The notes under the pieces are model-generated. The model was not told where the DNA came from. It ran no database searches and saw nothing but the letters and a program-made list of their open reading frames with translations. The position numbers and the translations under genes were made by a program. From Candidatus Ozemobacteraceae bacterium (GTDB lineage: Bacteria; Muiribacteriota; Ozemobacteria; Ozemobacterales; Ozemobacteraceae): a stretch of DNA of 64,000 nt. Below, piece by piece: positions 51,529 through 58,571 of the stretch (within the stretch, counting starts at the first letter, position 1; each line of letters starts with the position of its first letter). Location: the NCBI GenBank assembly GCA_035373905.1, contig DAOSOK010000029.1, positions 1 to 64,000 on the forward strand, read 5' to 3'.

Positions 51529-51571
51529 CACGAAGACACAAAGGTTGTCATTCAATCTTTGTGTCTTCGTG
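51529..51571. terminator. Two-way terminator-like hairpin
   Basis: CACGAAGACACAAAG and its perfect complement CTTTGTGTCTTCGTG form a 15-base stem with a 13-base loop between converging genes. The T tracts are poor (CTTTG), so it may also be a degenerate repeat of the cacaaag family. Confidence 0.5.
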
Positions 51572-51622
51572 CCTTTGTGGCGAATGAATTTCCGTGTCGC
51601 GCCGGCCTCTTGTGGGAGTGAC

Positions 51623-53047
51623 TTACAGGGCTCCCTGGGCGGCGTTGTCCAGCACTTTCCAGACGTCGATGGCGGCGGGGAGGGGCTTGCGGAGTTCGGA
51701 GAGGGAGAGCACCGGCCCTTTGCCCGTGTTCATGCGGAGCTGGAACGCCTTGATGTTCACGCCGTTTTCCGTCTTTTCGAGCTGGCCGATCGGGAAACTG
51801 ACCGAGAACGCATCGGCGGCGCCGACGACGACGCTCCAGTTGTCGGGCAGTTCGGGCGCGGCGTTGAAATTCGACATGTCCAGGAACATGAGGCGGTCTT
51901 TCTGGAAACGGACGAGCAGTTTCGCATTCACCTCGATCGGGCCGTCGCTCTCACGGTATTTTCCGACGACCCACAGCCGGGTCGTTTCGGTCGCGGCGGG
52001 ATCGACGAGGGTGCAGAGCACGTCCGAGGGCAGCTCCTCGATCGTGCCGATCGCTTCGCGCTCGAACATGAGATCGAGCGGCGCCATCGGCACGGGCGCG
52101 CGCGGCGCCATTCCAAGCTTGATATACAGACGGTCTTCGCCGTTCTCGAAGGCGTAGCCCTGCCGGAACGTCCAGAGTTCGGGCGCCCGAAACAGGAACT
52201 CGGTCTTGCCGGTGTCGACAAGCTTCTGCAGGAGGGGTTTCACCTCGCCGAGCAGTGACGCGTCTTCGGTGGCTGCGCGGATCAGGTCTTTGAAGGCTTC
52301 GAGGACGTCACCCTGGATGATCGCGACGCGGCCGGCACGGAGCAACAGGGCGGGAGACGGCTTGCCCTTCTCGAGCGCCGCCTGCAGTTCGTCCTGCACC
52401 GCGGCCGCCAGGCCCTCGTCGTCGCGGGCGAGGATGTCGGGGTTCAGATCTGCGGCTTTTTCCAGGGCATCGATCGCCGGGCCGTTCTCCTTGCGCGACC
52501 AGTGGGCCATGGCGAGATCGAACAAGGCTTCGGGCTTGTTGCCGGCAGCGGCCTCCTTCGCCTTGGCGAGCTCCTTGTCGCCGGCCCGGGGCCGGATCTT
52601 GCGCACGGGCTCGACGTAGGGCCTGGGCTTCGATTCGCGAATCTCGAAATGTCCGACTTCGGGCCCCCAGTGCCAGTTCGTGTAGACCTCCTCACGCGGG
52701 AAGAGGCGCCCCGTCAGCCGGCGGTTGTCCGATTTGCGCTTCTCGTTCGCCTCGCGCTCGAGCCGCTCGCGGCATTTTTTCACCCAGAAGACCGACAGCA
52801 GATCTTTCTCGTCGAGGGCCCGCATCGACTCGAACACGGCCTGCGCCTCTTCGTACCGGCGCCGGTTGAAGAGATCCTGGCCGGCCGAGAACAGGCGCGA
52901 CATTTTCACGCTCAGCGGCGTGCGCGAATAATACGTCAGGTCGGGCGAGTCGGAGGTCATCGGCACGGTCTCGACCGCCGCCACGCCCCCCGTGAGAGCC
53001 AATCCCAGGGCGGAACAGATCAGGAAGCGTCTGGATGGGAAGTTCAT
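51623..53047 (-). CDS. Exported TPR-like protein
   Basis: This 474-residue protein has a signal peptide (RRFLICSALGLALTGGVAAV). The N-terminal third is helical, with TPR-like pairs (RLFSAGQDLFNRRRYEEAQA, DLAMAHWSRKENGPAIDALE). The remainder is mostly strand and helix of no clear family, including a block with DNWSVVVGAADAFSVSFPIG. It ends AIDVWKVLDNAAQGAL. It is probably a periplasmic or outer-face scaffold and lies nine bases upstream of nothing else on its strand except the next exported gene. That gene ends ten bases before this one starts, so the two may be one operon. Confidence 0.68.
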   Translation of the reverse strand: MNFPSRRFLICSALGLALTGGVAAVETVPMTSDSPDLTYYSRTPLSVKMSRLFSAGQDLFNRRRYEEAQAVFESMRALDEKDLLSVFWVKKCRERLEREANEKRKSDNRRLTGRLFPREEVYTNWHWGPEVGHFEIRESKPRPYVEPVRKIRPRAGDKELAKAKEAAAGNKPEALFDLAMAHWSRKENGPAIDALEKAADLNPDILARDDEGLAAAVQDELQAALEKGKPSPALLLRAGRVAIIQGDVLEAFKDLIRAATEDASLLGEVKPLLQKLVDTGKTEFLFRAPELWTFRQGYAFENGEDRLYIKLGMAPRAPVPMAPLDLMFEREAIGTIEELPSDVLCTLVDPAATETTRLWVVGKYRESDGPIEVNAKLLVRFQKDRLMFLDMSNFNAAPELPDNWSVVVGAADAFSVSFPIGQLEKTENGVNIKAFQLRMNTGKGPVLSLSELRKPLPAAIDVWKVLDNAAQGAL

Positions 53048-53056
53048 AGGCTCAGT

Positions 53057-53689
53057 TCATTCACCTTCGTCCTGCGGTGCCATACCACCGAGAATATTTC
53101 GCATATCGGGGCTCTCGATGAGATTCTTCATCTTGTCGTTGTTCATCAGGAAATCGTAGTCGCCGCGCTGAATCGCCTCCATGATCTCGGGGTCCTGGAG
53201 GACGTTCTGCATCGCCTCGTTCTGGCCAAGGTTGGAGATGTTGTCCATGAACGAGCCGTCCATCAGCATCGACTGGACCTGGCTGTCGACCGTCTTCTGC
53301 TGCTGGCGCAGATCGTCGGAAGCCGGGCCTGCAGCCCCATCCTGCGCGGGCGGGGCCTTTTCCGGGGGAACGCCCTCACGGATCGCCGGGCCTCCGGGCT
53401 TCACGTGACCGGCGGTTGCCGGGGTCAGTCGGGATTTCGGCGAAGTCCGGGGCTGTCCGTTCTCTGCCGCCGGCTCGTCGCCCATCGTCAGGGTGAGAAC
53501 CTTGTCGGCCGGAATTTTCACCTCGCCGAGGGCTTCCGTCTTCAGGAGATAGACGCCGTTCTTGAACTCGACCAGTTCGCCGCGGAGGGTCGACGCGTCC
53601 TTGAGCGTCATCGTCACCCTCGGCTCGGCGGCTGTTGCTGATACGACTGAAACGGCAAGGGCGACTGCCAGGGCGATAATCCATCGCAT
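53057..53689 (-). CDS. Exported protein with STI1-like C-terminal motif
   Basis: This 210-residue protein starts at ATG 53689 (AAGGA upstream); a longer in-frame start at 53722 adds only eleven residues before the signal. Signal peptide: RWIIALAVALAVSVVSATAA. An SH3-like N-terminal part (TMTLKDASTLRGELVEFKNG) resembles bacterial surface-type small beta domains. A Pro/Gly-rich linker follows. The C-terminal third (NEAMQNVLQDPEIMEAIQRG, NDKMKNLIESPDMRNILGG) looks like tandem STI1/DP helices, a motif best known from co-chaperones. It probably shares a transcript with the next exported gene. Confidence 0.65.
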   Translation of the reverse strand: MRWIIALAVALAVSVVSATAAEPRVTMTLKDASTLRGELVEFKNGVYLLKTEALGEVKIPADKVLTLTMGDEPAAENGQPRTSPKSRLTPATAGHVKPGGPAIREGVPPEKAPPAQDGAAGPASDDLRQQQKTVDSQVQSMLMDGSFMDNISNLGQNEAMQNVLQDPEIMEAIQRGDYDFLMNNDKMKNLIESPDMRNILGGMAPQDEGE

Positions 53690-53910
53690 ATCGTTCACGT
53701 CCTTCCACATCACCTGGAACATCTCGTGCCGCTAGTCTATCCCGCATGGCTCAAGCTCGTCAAATCCCCGGACGCCGGGCGATACCTGACGCACTTGCAT
53801 ATTCGACTTTTATATATCATTAGTTTTGCAACAAGAGAAAACACATGGCACCTAAAACTGGCTCCGAAAGAGCGTTTCCAAGCCTTCTCGGCATTTTCTT
53901 TTTCGGCGTA

Positions 53911-53939
53911 TTGACCCTGCCGGACGCGTCTCCTATAAT
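53911..53939 (+). promoter_or_regulatory. Strong promoter of the superoxide reductase gene
   Basis: TTGACC (53911-53916), an ideal 17-base spacer and a perfect TATAAT (53934-53939), 45 bases before ATG 53984; GAGGGG serves as ribosome site. The best promoter match in the window. Confidence 0.8.
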
Positions 53940-53983
53940 ATCCGCAATCCGGCATGACGAATTTTTTTTGAGGGGAGCGAATC

Positions 53984-54364
53984 ATGATCCAGAGAAACGA
54001 AATATACAAGTGCTCGCACTGCGGGAACATCGTCGAGGTCGTCCACGGCAGCGGCCCGGTGGTTGTCTGCTGCGGCGAACCCATGGCGAAACTTGTCGAG
54101 AACACCGTCGACGCGTCGAAAGAGAAGCACGTTCCGGTCATCGAGCGCCAGAACGGCGGCATTCTCGTGAAGGTCGGCAGCGTCGCCCACCCGATGGAAG
54201 AGAAGCATTACATCGAGATGATCCAGCTGATCGTCGACAACAAGGTCTGCACCCAGTTTCTGAAGCCGGGCGACAAGCCCGAGGCTTTCTTCCCCGTTTC
54301 GGCCGCCGCCGTGACCGTGCGCGAATACTGCAACCTGCACGGTCTCTGGAAGAGCGAAGGCTGA
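53984..54364 (+). CDS. dfx: Desulfoferrodoxin-type superoxide reductase
   Basis: This 126-residue cytoplasmic enzyme reduces superoxide to peroxide without making oxygen, typical of anaerobes. The N-terminal desulforedoxin-like centre I has Cys10, Cys13, Cys29 and Cys30 (YKCSHCGN, VVCCGEPM). Centre II has His49 and the neighbouring Lys48 (KEKHVP), His69, His75, Cys116 and His119 (YCNLHGLW). All ligands are present, so this is a full two-iron enzyme. It sits alone behind a very strong promoter. With the exported NiSOD at 3.8 kb the cell would have superoxide protection on both sides of the membrane. Confidence 0.95.
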   Translation: MIQRNEIYKCSHCGNIVEVVHGSGPVVVCCGEPMAKLVENTVDASKEKHVPVIERQNGGILVKVGSVAHPMEEKHYIEMIQLIVDNKVCTQFLKPGDKPEAFFPVSAAAVTVREYCNLHGLWKSEG

Positions 54365-54451
54365 TCTCACGCGTTCTCCCCGGGCCAACGATAGGGTAAC
54401 GTCAGCAATCCGGAGGGAGGACGCAGCATGCGCGACGTCATTTAGACAGCC

Positions 54452-54487
54452 GCGGGGGCGGCTGGCCTTACGGTCTGCCGCCCCCGC
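54452..54487. terminator. GC-rich hairpin between convergent genes (terminator candidate)
   Basis: GCGGGGGCGGC and GCCGCCCCCGC form an 11-base perfect stem with a 14-base loop, between dfx and the minus-strand Pro-rich protein gene. No U-run follows on either side, so it would be a structured RNA or an intrinsic terminator of an unusual kind. The rest of 54365-54609 shows nothing else. Confidence 0.4.
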
Positions 54488-54609
54488 CATACGCCTTCGA
54501 CGAAGCCTGCGTTTTCTTTCCGCGCCACGATCGGGCCGGTCACGCTTCCACTGCAAGGGAAGCAGACCGGCTCGACTTGTCCGTCTCTGAAACCCCTCAG
54601 CACGCGCGA

Positions 54610-55686
54610 TCAGTATCTCCGTTTCGGGCGCATGTTCCTGCGGCGCTCCTTCTGCACCGTCTTCGGGGCGGGATCGGGAACCGGGAACGTGAGATGGCCC
54701 GACCTGGAGGCGCCCGAAGGATCGGAACCGGTGAGCGAGATCGTCCCGCCGGAAGGCAGGCCGTCGTCACGCAGGATCAGTCCATCCATCTGGAGCAGCA
54801 TTTTCCATGGGCGGCCCCAGGCGTCAAAACCCTCGACGGTCAGTTTGCCGTCCAGAACGCCGGTCTGGGTCATTGAACCGCGGATCACGACGCCGCTCCG
54901 GCCGCGCGCCCTGAACGCGAGGTCGGCATGAATGTGGCCGGCAACGGGCCGGATGCGGCCGTCGAGGCGGGTCTGGAACGCGCCGTATTTTCTATATTCC
55001 CAGGCATCGTATGAGCGGTCACGGACGACCGTCTCGTCGGCCCGGGCTTCGAACCTCGGCATGACGGGGAACGCCCCGAGCCCGAGCAACGCGGCGCAAC
55101 TTTTTCCCGTGGTGAGAACCTGCCCGAGAGCCTCGTTGCTCCGGGGTTCGTCGACAAGGCGCCGGAGAGCGGCGAGGCTTCGGGAAAGTCTCCTGACGAC
55201 AGCGGCCTGTTCCGTCGTCAGGACGATTCCCTCGGAATTTTGCGGCATCCCCGTTCGGACGGACTCTCCTGGTAATGCGGGAAGGACGGACATCGGGGGC
55301 GGCGGCGGGAAGGCTGAGGAGGAGGGGGGCGCCAGCGGCGAGGGCGGCGGGGGAGGCATGACGGCGGTGACCGGCGGCTGGAAACTCTCGGACCCCGGCG
55401 CGGATTCGGCTTGAGGCGGGGCCGAGGCGACGCCCGGAAGCGAGGAAACGGCCGGGAGCGCGCCGCTGACGGGCAGAGGCGGCGGGGGAGGCGCGGGCGG
55501 CATGGTCTCGTTGCTGAGCAGCGGGGCATCGGGCGTGGGCGGAAGCGCCGGAGCCGGAGGACCTGGCTGGGTCATGGCCGGCGGCATCTGGAACGCCGGC
55601 GGCGGTTCCGTGACCGTTTCCGCTGCCAGAGCGGCGGGCAGGAGGAGGGCGCAGGCAACCGCGGCGCGCCACGTCGTGTTTCTCAT
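54610..55686 (-). CDS. Exported proline-rich protein
   Basis: This 358-residue protein has a signal peptide (TWRAAVACALLLPAALAAET). A long Pro/Ala-rich spacer of about 110 residues follows (PPAPALPPTPDAPLLSN, PPPPPSPLAPPSSSAFPPPP), then a folded part from about residue 150. The folded part has a helical pair (SRSLAALRRLVDEPRSNEAL) and a beta-rich C-terminus ending in a basic tail (KTVQKERRRNMRPKRRY). I recognise no family. The spacer would let a periplasmic domain reach across the envelope. The minus-strand start ATG 55686 lies about 200 bases from the tRNA gene. Confidence 0.65.
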   Translation of the reverse strand: MRNTTWRAAVACALLLPAALAAETVTEPPPAFQMPPAMTQPGPPAPALPPTPDAPLLSNETMPPAPPPPPLPVSGALPAVSSLPGVASAPPQAESAPGSESFQPPVTAVMPPPPPSPLAPPSSSAFPPPPPMSVLPALPGESVRTGMPQNSEGIVLTTEQAAVVRRLSRSLAALRRLVDEPRSNEALGQVLTTGKSCAALLGLGAFPVMPRFEARADETVVRDRSYDAWEYRKYGAFQTRLDGRIRPVAGHIHADLAFRARGRSGVVIRGSMTQTGVLDGKLTVEGFDAWGRPWKMLLQMDGLILRDDGLPSGGTISLTGSDPSGASRSGHLTFPVPDPAPKTVQKERRRNMRPKRRY

Positions 55687-55886
55687 GCTGATTCCCCTTC
55701 ACTGTGTGATATTGCGACAGCCGTGTTTCTCAAGCATACCCGGCACTCTCCCGTCTGGCAACAATTTCATCACCCGTTCCCCCCTCAACCGATTCTGGCC
55801 GGCGCCTGCCGCACACAGCCGCGCACACTCTCAGAAATTGCCTCTTGAAAATCAAAGTGTCCTGAGGTATACTCAAATTCACCCAA

Positions 55887-55959
55887 GGGGCTGTAGCTCA
55901 GCTGGGAGAGCGCGACATTCGCATTGTCGAGGCCGTCGGTTCGATCCCGATCAGCTCCA
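55887..55959 (+). tRNA. tRNA-Ala (anticodon CGC)
   Basis: This 73-base cloverleaf has acceptor stem GGGGCTG/CAGCTCC with a G3-U70 pair, the alanine identity element. The D-arm is GCTC...GAGC. The anticodon stem CGACA/TGTCG holds loop TTCGCAT (anticodon CGC), and the T-arm is GTCGG-TTCGATC-CCGAT. CCA is not encoded. It reads GCG codons. A terminator follows 39 bases later. Confidence 0.9.
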
Positions 55960-55997
55960 CTGAAGGACAATCTCAGATTGTCTGCAAAATTCTAAGA

Positions 55998-56023
55998 AAC
56001 CCGCTGATAAAGCGGGTTTTTTT
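55998..56023 (+). terminator. Rho-independent terminator after tRNA-Ala
   Basis: AACCCGCT and AGCGGGTT form an 8-base stem with a 5-base loop (GATAA), followed by T-rich TTTTTTTGC. Confidence 0.9.
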
Positions 56024-56034
56024 GCTTTCATTGA

Positions 56035-56095
56035 GCCCTGCGGAATGAAAATTACCCGTTCTCCCTGAGCTCGTCGAAGGGCGAGAGGCCGTCGC
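56035..56095 (-). repeat. Palindromic intergenic repeat, reversed half copy
   Basis: CCTGCGGAATGAAAATTACCCG (right flank in reverse) is followed by CCCTGAGCTCGTCGAAGGGCGAGAGG; only the right half of the element is present. It lies between the tRNA terminator and the arsR promoter. Confidence 0.55.
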
Positions 56096-56142
56096 GCCAA
56101 TCATGGGGCCGCGTGTATCCAAACGACTCGATCGCGAGGATC

Positions 56143-56173
56143 TCTTGACACCACGCTGCTATTTGCGTAATAT
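56143..56173 (+). promoter_or_regulatory. Promoter/operator region of the ars operon
   Basis: TTGACA (56143-56148) is a perfect -35. TAATAT (56168-56173) gives a 19-base spacer. Overlapping the -10 is the inverted repeat TATT-TGCGT-AATA (56160-56172), a suitable ArsR-type operator. The arsR ATG at 56181 lies only eight bases from the -10, so the message may be leaderless. Confidence 0.5.
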
Positions 56174-56180
56174 GGAAAAT

Positions 56181-56597
56181 ATGAATTCAAAACCTTGCTG
56201 CGATCCGAAAAAACTGCGCCGCCCGGTGCAGATTTTGAAAGCTCTCGCCCACCCCGTCCGGCTGTATCTCGTCATGGAACTGGCCCACGGCGAAAAGTGC
56301 GTCAACGAACTGACCGGCCAGGCGTGCTGCGACATTTCCACGGTTTCGAGGCACCTCAGCCAGCTGAGGAACGCGGGCATCGTCGACGATGAAAAGCGTG
56401 GTCTCCAGGTGTTCTATCGTCTGCGCGCGCCCTGCCTGCTCGATTTCATATCATGCCTCGGCAATGTCCCGCTCGGTCATACCGATCTCACCGACAGCGA
56501 GACGGCGGATCTGCTGAACGACGCGTGCAGAATCTCCGCCGCCCGGCAGAATCAGGCCCCGGCGAAGCAGCGGCGCGGTGCGAGCAGTAAACGATGA
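56181..56597 (+). CDS. arsR: ArsR-family arsenite-responsive repressor
   Basis: This 138-residue winged-helix repressor opens MNSKPCCDPKKLRRPVQILK. The helix-turn-helix is GQACCDISTVSRHLSQLRNA, with two adjacent Cys at the start of the recognition region and further Cys at residues 6-7 and 40. These Cys could bind As(III), although the exact triad differs from the E. coli CVCDLC pattern. I start at 56181; an in-frame ATG at 56172 lies within the presumed -10 box, and a longer frame from 56103 precedes the promoter. It is the first gene of the arsenic operon; the C-terminal tail is basic. Confidence 0.88.
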   Translation: MNSKPCCDPKKLRRPVQILKALAHPVRLYLVMELAHGEKCVNELTGQACCDISTVSRHLSQLRNAGIVDDEKRGLQVFYRLRAPCLLDFISCLGNVPLGHTDLTDSETADLLNDACRISAARQNQAPAKQRRGASSKR

Positions 56598-56652
56598 CAT
56601 CCTGAACGCCATTCCCCGCATGTCAGACATCAACCGAAAAAAAGGAGACTCT

Positions 56653-56892
56653 ATGAAAATTCAGATTTTGGGTACGGGCTGTGCAAAATGCAAGAAGCTG
56701 GCTGAAAACGCCGAAACGGCCGCGAAGGAGATGCAGCTTTCTTACGAACTGGTGAAGGTCACCAATCTCCAGGAGATCATGAAATTCGGCGTCATGATGA
56801 CGCCGGCCCTTGCCGTGGACGGGAAGGTCCTTCTGACCGGCAAGGTGCCCGAAGCGGCAGCGATCAAGCCGCTTCTCGAAAAGATTCAGTAA
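56653..56892 (+). CDS. Thioredoxin-fold redox protein, TM0996/MTH895 type
   Basis: This 79-residue cytoplasmic protein has the redox-active pair Cys10 and Cys13 (LGTGCAKCKKL) and a single compact thioredoxin fold (VKVTNLQEIMKFGVMMTP). The class is small, glutaredoxin-like and common in ars clusters, where it may reduce ArsC or another partner. AAGGAGA precedes ATG 56653. It begins 55 bases after arsR. Confidence 0.85.
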   Translation: MKIQILGTGCAKCKKLAENAETAAKEMQLSYELVKVTNLQEIMKFGVMMTPALAVDGKVLLTGKVPEAAAIKPLLEKIQ

Positions 56893-56927
56893 AGCATCCT
56901 CCATCATCTTCAGCCGACGGAGCAACC

Positions 56928-57467
56928 ATGAAATTTTCATCAATAGTGAAGTCTATAGCTTTTGTCGCAGGAACACTGTTTGTCGCACATCTTTTCGATG
57001 GGGGGACGTGTTCATGCGGAAGCATGATCACGCCCGCGACGGCGCAGGAAGCCTCTGCCACGGTCGAAACTGCAGCTCCCGCAGCAGCGCCGGTTTCATC
57101 CACGATCGATGCGGTGCAGGCGACACCGGCCCCCGCCGGTGCAACCGGCACGGAAATCTCCGCAACGGCCGTTCCGACCCCTGGCCCGAGGCCGAAACTG
57201 GTCGATCTCGGAGCGGGGAAGTGCATTCCCTGCAAGAAAATGGCCCCGATCCTCGAAGAGGCGAAGAAGCTGTATGAGGGGAAGGCCGATATCGAATTCA
57301 TCGATGTCTGGGAGAACAGATCGGCCGGCGAGCCATACGGCATCCGCATGATTCCGACACAGATCTTCTTCGACGCAACGGGCAAGGAAGTCTTTCGGCA
57401 TGAAGGCTTCTTCCCGATGGAAGACATCCAGAAACAATTCGAAAGCATGGGTGTGACACTGCAATAA
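56928..57467 (+). CDS. Exported thioredoxin-like protein
   Basis: This 179-residue protein has a signal peptide or anchor (KSIAFVAGTLFVAHLF), a Ala/Pro/Thr linker of about 50 residues and a C-terminal thioredoxin domain. The active site is GKCIPCKKMAPIL with Cys99 and Cys102. It has the cis-Pro loop (MIPTQIFFDATGKEVFRHEG). The domain follows the TlpA/thioredoxin pattern. In the ars operon it could keep an exported or membrane partner reduced. Cys residues in the linker (TCSCGS) near the signal might serve as a lipobox or extra redox site; I cannot tell. Confidence 0.8.
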   Translation: MKFSSIVKSIAFVAGTLFVAHLFDGGTCSCGSMITPATAQEASATVETAAPAAAPVSSTIDAVQATPAPAGATGTEISATAVPTPGPRPKLVDLGAGKCIPCKKMAPILEEAKKLYEGKADIEFIDVWENRSAGEPYGIRMIPTQIFFDATGKEVFRHEGFFPMEDIQKQFESMGVTLQ

Positions 57468-57559
57468 GGAATGACGATCGGCACGAGCATCGCACGCCTC
57501 GGGACCCATGCAGGGCTCCGGTCGAACGATGAATACCACTTCGTATAAACGAGGATAAC

Positions 57560-58426
57560 ATGGGAAAGAGTGTTCCACAGATAGATCCGGAAGCCATCAG
57601 GGAGCGCGTGAGAAACGGGTATGCGGCGATTGCCGTGGGAACCACGTCCTCCTGCTGCGGCTCGGGCGCGGCAGGCAGCACGAGTTGCTGCGGCGCGGCC
57701 GCCCCGGAAAAACTGGCGCGCGATCTGGGTTACGACGAGGCCGAACTGGCGGTTCTTCCGGAAGGAGCCAACATGGGCCTGTCCTGCGGGAATCCTGCCG
57801 CGATCGCAGCGCTGAATCCCGGCGAAACCGTTCTCGACCTCGGGAGCGGCGGGGGGTTCGACGTGTTCGTCGCGGGGCGCAGAGTCGGAGCGACCGGCCG
57901 CGTCATCGGCATCGACATGACCCCCGAGATGCTCGCAAAAGCACGGAAGAATATCGCTTCTTATACAAAAAATACCGGTTTCGCCAACGTCGAGTTCCGT
58001 CTCGGCGAAATCGAGCACCTGCCCGTGGCGGATGCATCGGTCGACGTCGTGATCTCCAACTGCGTTTTGAATCTTTCGCCCGACAAACCGCAGGTCTGGC
58101 GCGATATCGCCCGCGTCCTCAAGCCGGGCGGGCGGGCCGCCATATCCGACATCGCCCTGGTCCAGGCGTTGCCCGAAGCACTGAAACACTCCATCGCCGC
58201 TCTTGTCGGTTGTATTGCCGGCGCCATTGAAATTCGCGAAACAGAACGGCTGATTCGCGAGGCGGGCCTCGAGACCGTCGAAGTCATTCAGAAACCCCAG
58301 GCAATCGCGGCAATGACGAGCGGCAACGATCCGATGTTCAAGGAGGTCCTTGCCGCCCTTCCAGCCGGAAAGGCACTCACGGATTTCGTAACCAGCATTG
58401 TCATTACAGCGCGAAAACCTGGCTGA
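57560..58426 (+). CDS. arsM: Arsenite S-adenosylmethionine methyltransferase
   Basis: This 288-residue enzyme methylates As(III) stepwise. The SAM fold has motif I VLDLGSGGGFD, and three conserved cysteines known for the family are Cys76 (MGLSCGNP), Cys168 (SNCVLNL) and Cys218 (LVGCIAGAI). An N-terminal Cys-rich start (SSCCGSGAAGSTSCCGAAA) is often seen in bacterial ArsM. It is shorter than algal enzymes, lacking the long C-terminal domain. It lies in the operon, 92 bases after the exported thioredoxin and 145 before the ferredoxin gene. Confidence 0.93.
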   Translation: MGKSVPQIDPEAIRERVRNGYAAIAVGTTSSCCGSGAAGSTSCCGAAAPEKLARDLGYDEAELAVLPEGANMGLSCGNPAAIAALNPGETVLDLGSGGGFDVFVAGRRVGATGRVIGIDMTPEMLAKARKNIASYTKNTGFANVEFRLGEIEHLPVADASVDVVISNCVLNLSPDKPQVWRDIARVLKPGGRAAISDIALVQALPEALKHSIAALVGCIAGAIEIRETERLIREAGLETVEVIQKPQAIAAMTSGNDPMFKEVLAALPAGKALTDFVTSIVITARKPG

Positions 58427-58571
58427 CCCTCAGAACGGAAAGCCAACGATGGCGCGATACACCAGATCGCTGACGTGATCCTGCAACAAGCCTGACGCGT
58501 CCGATCTCGAGCTTCCAGGAACCAGGGGGGATCTTGGCGCTGATGAAATCTGACATTTCCGGGAGGAAGGC

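Noticed and set aside
54421..54487. GC-rich hairpin as a riboswitch
   Set aside because: It is a single long stem between convergent genes with no conserved ligand core or downstream gene it could control.
1..56095. CTTCGACAAGCTCAG repeats as a possible CRISPR array
   Set aside because: Copies are scattered singly between genes, in both orientations, with no regular spacers and no cas genes.
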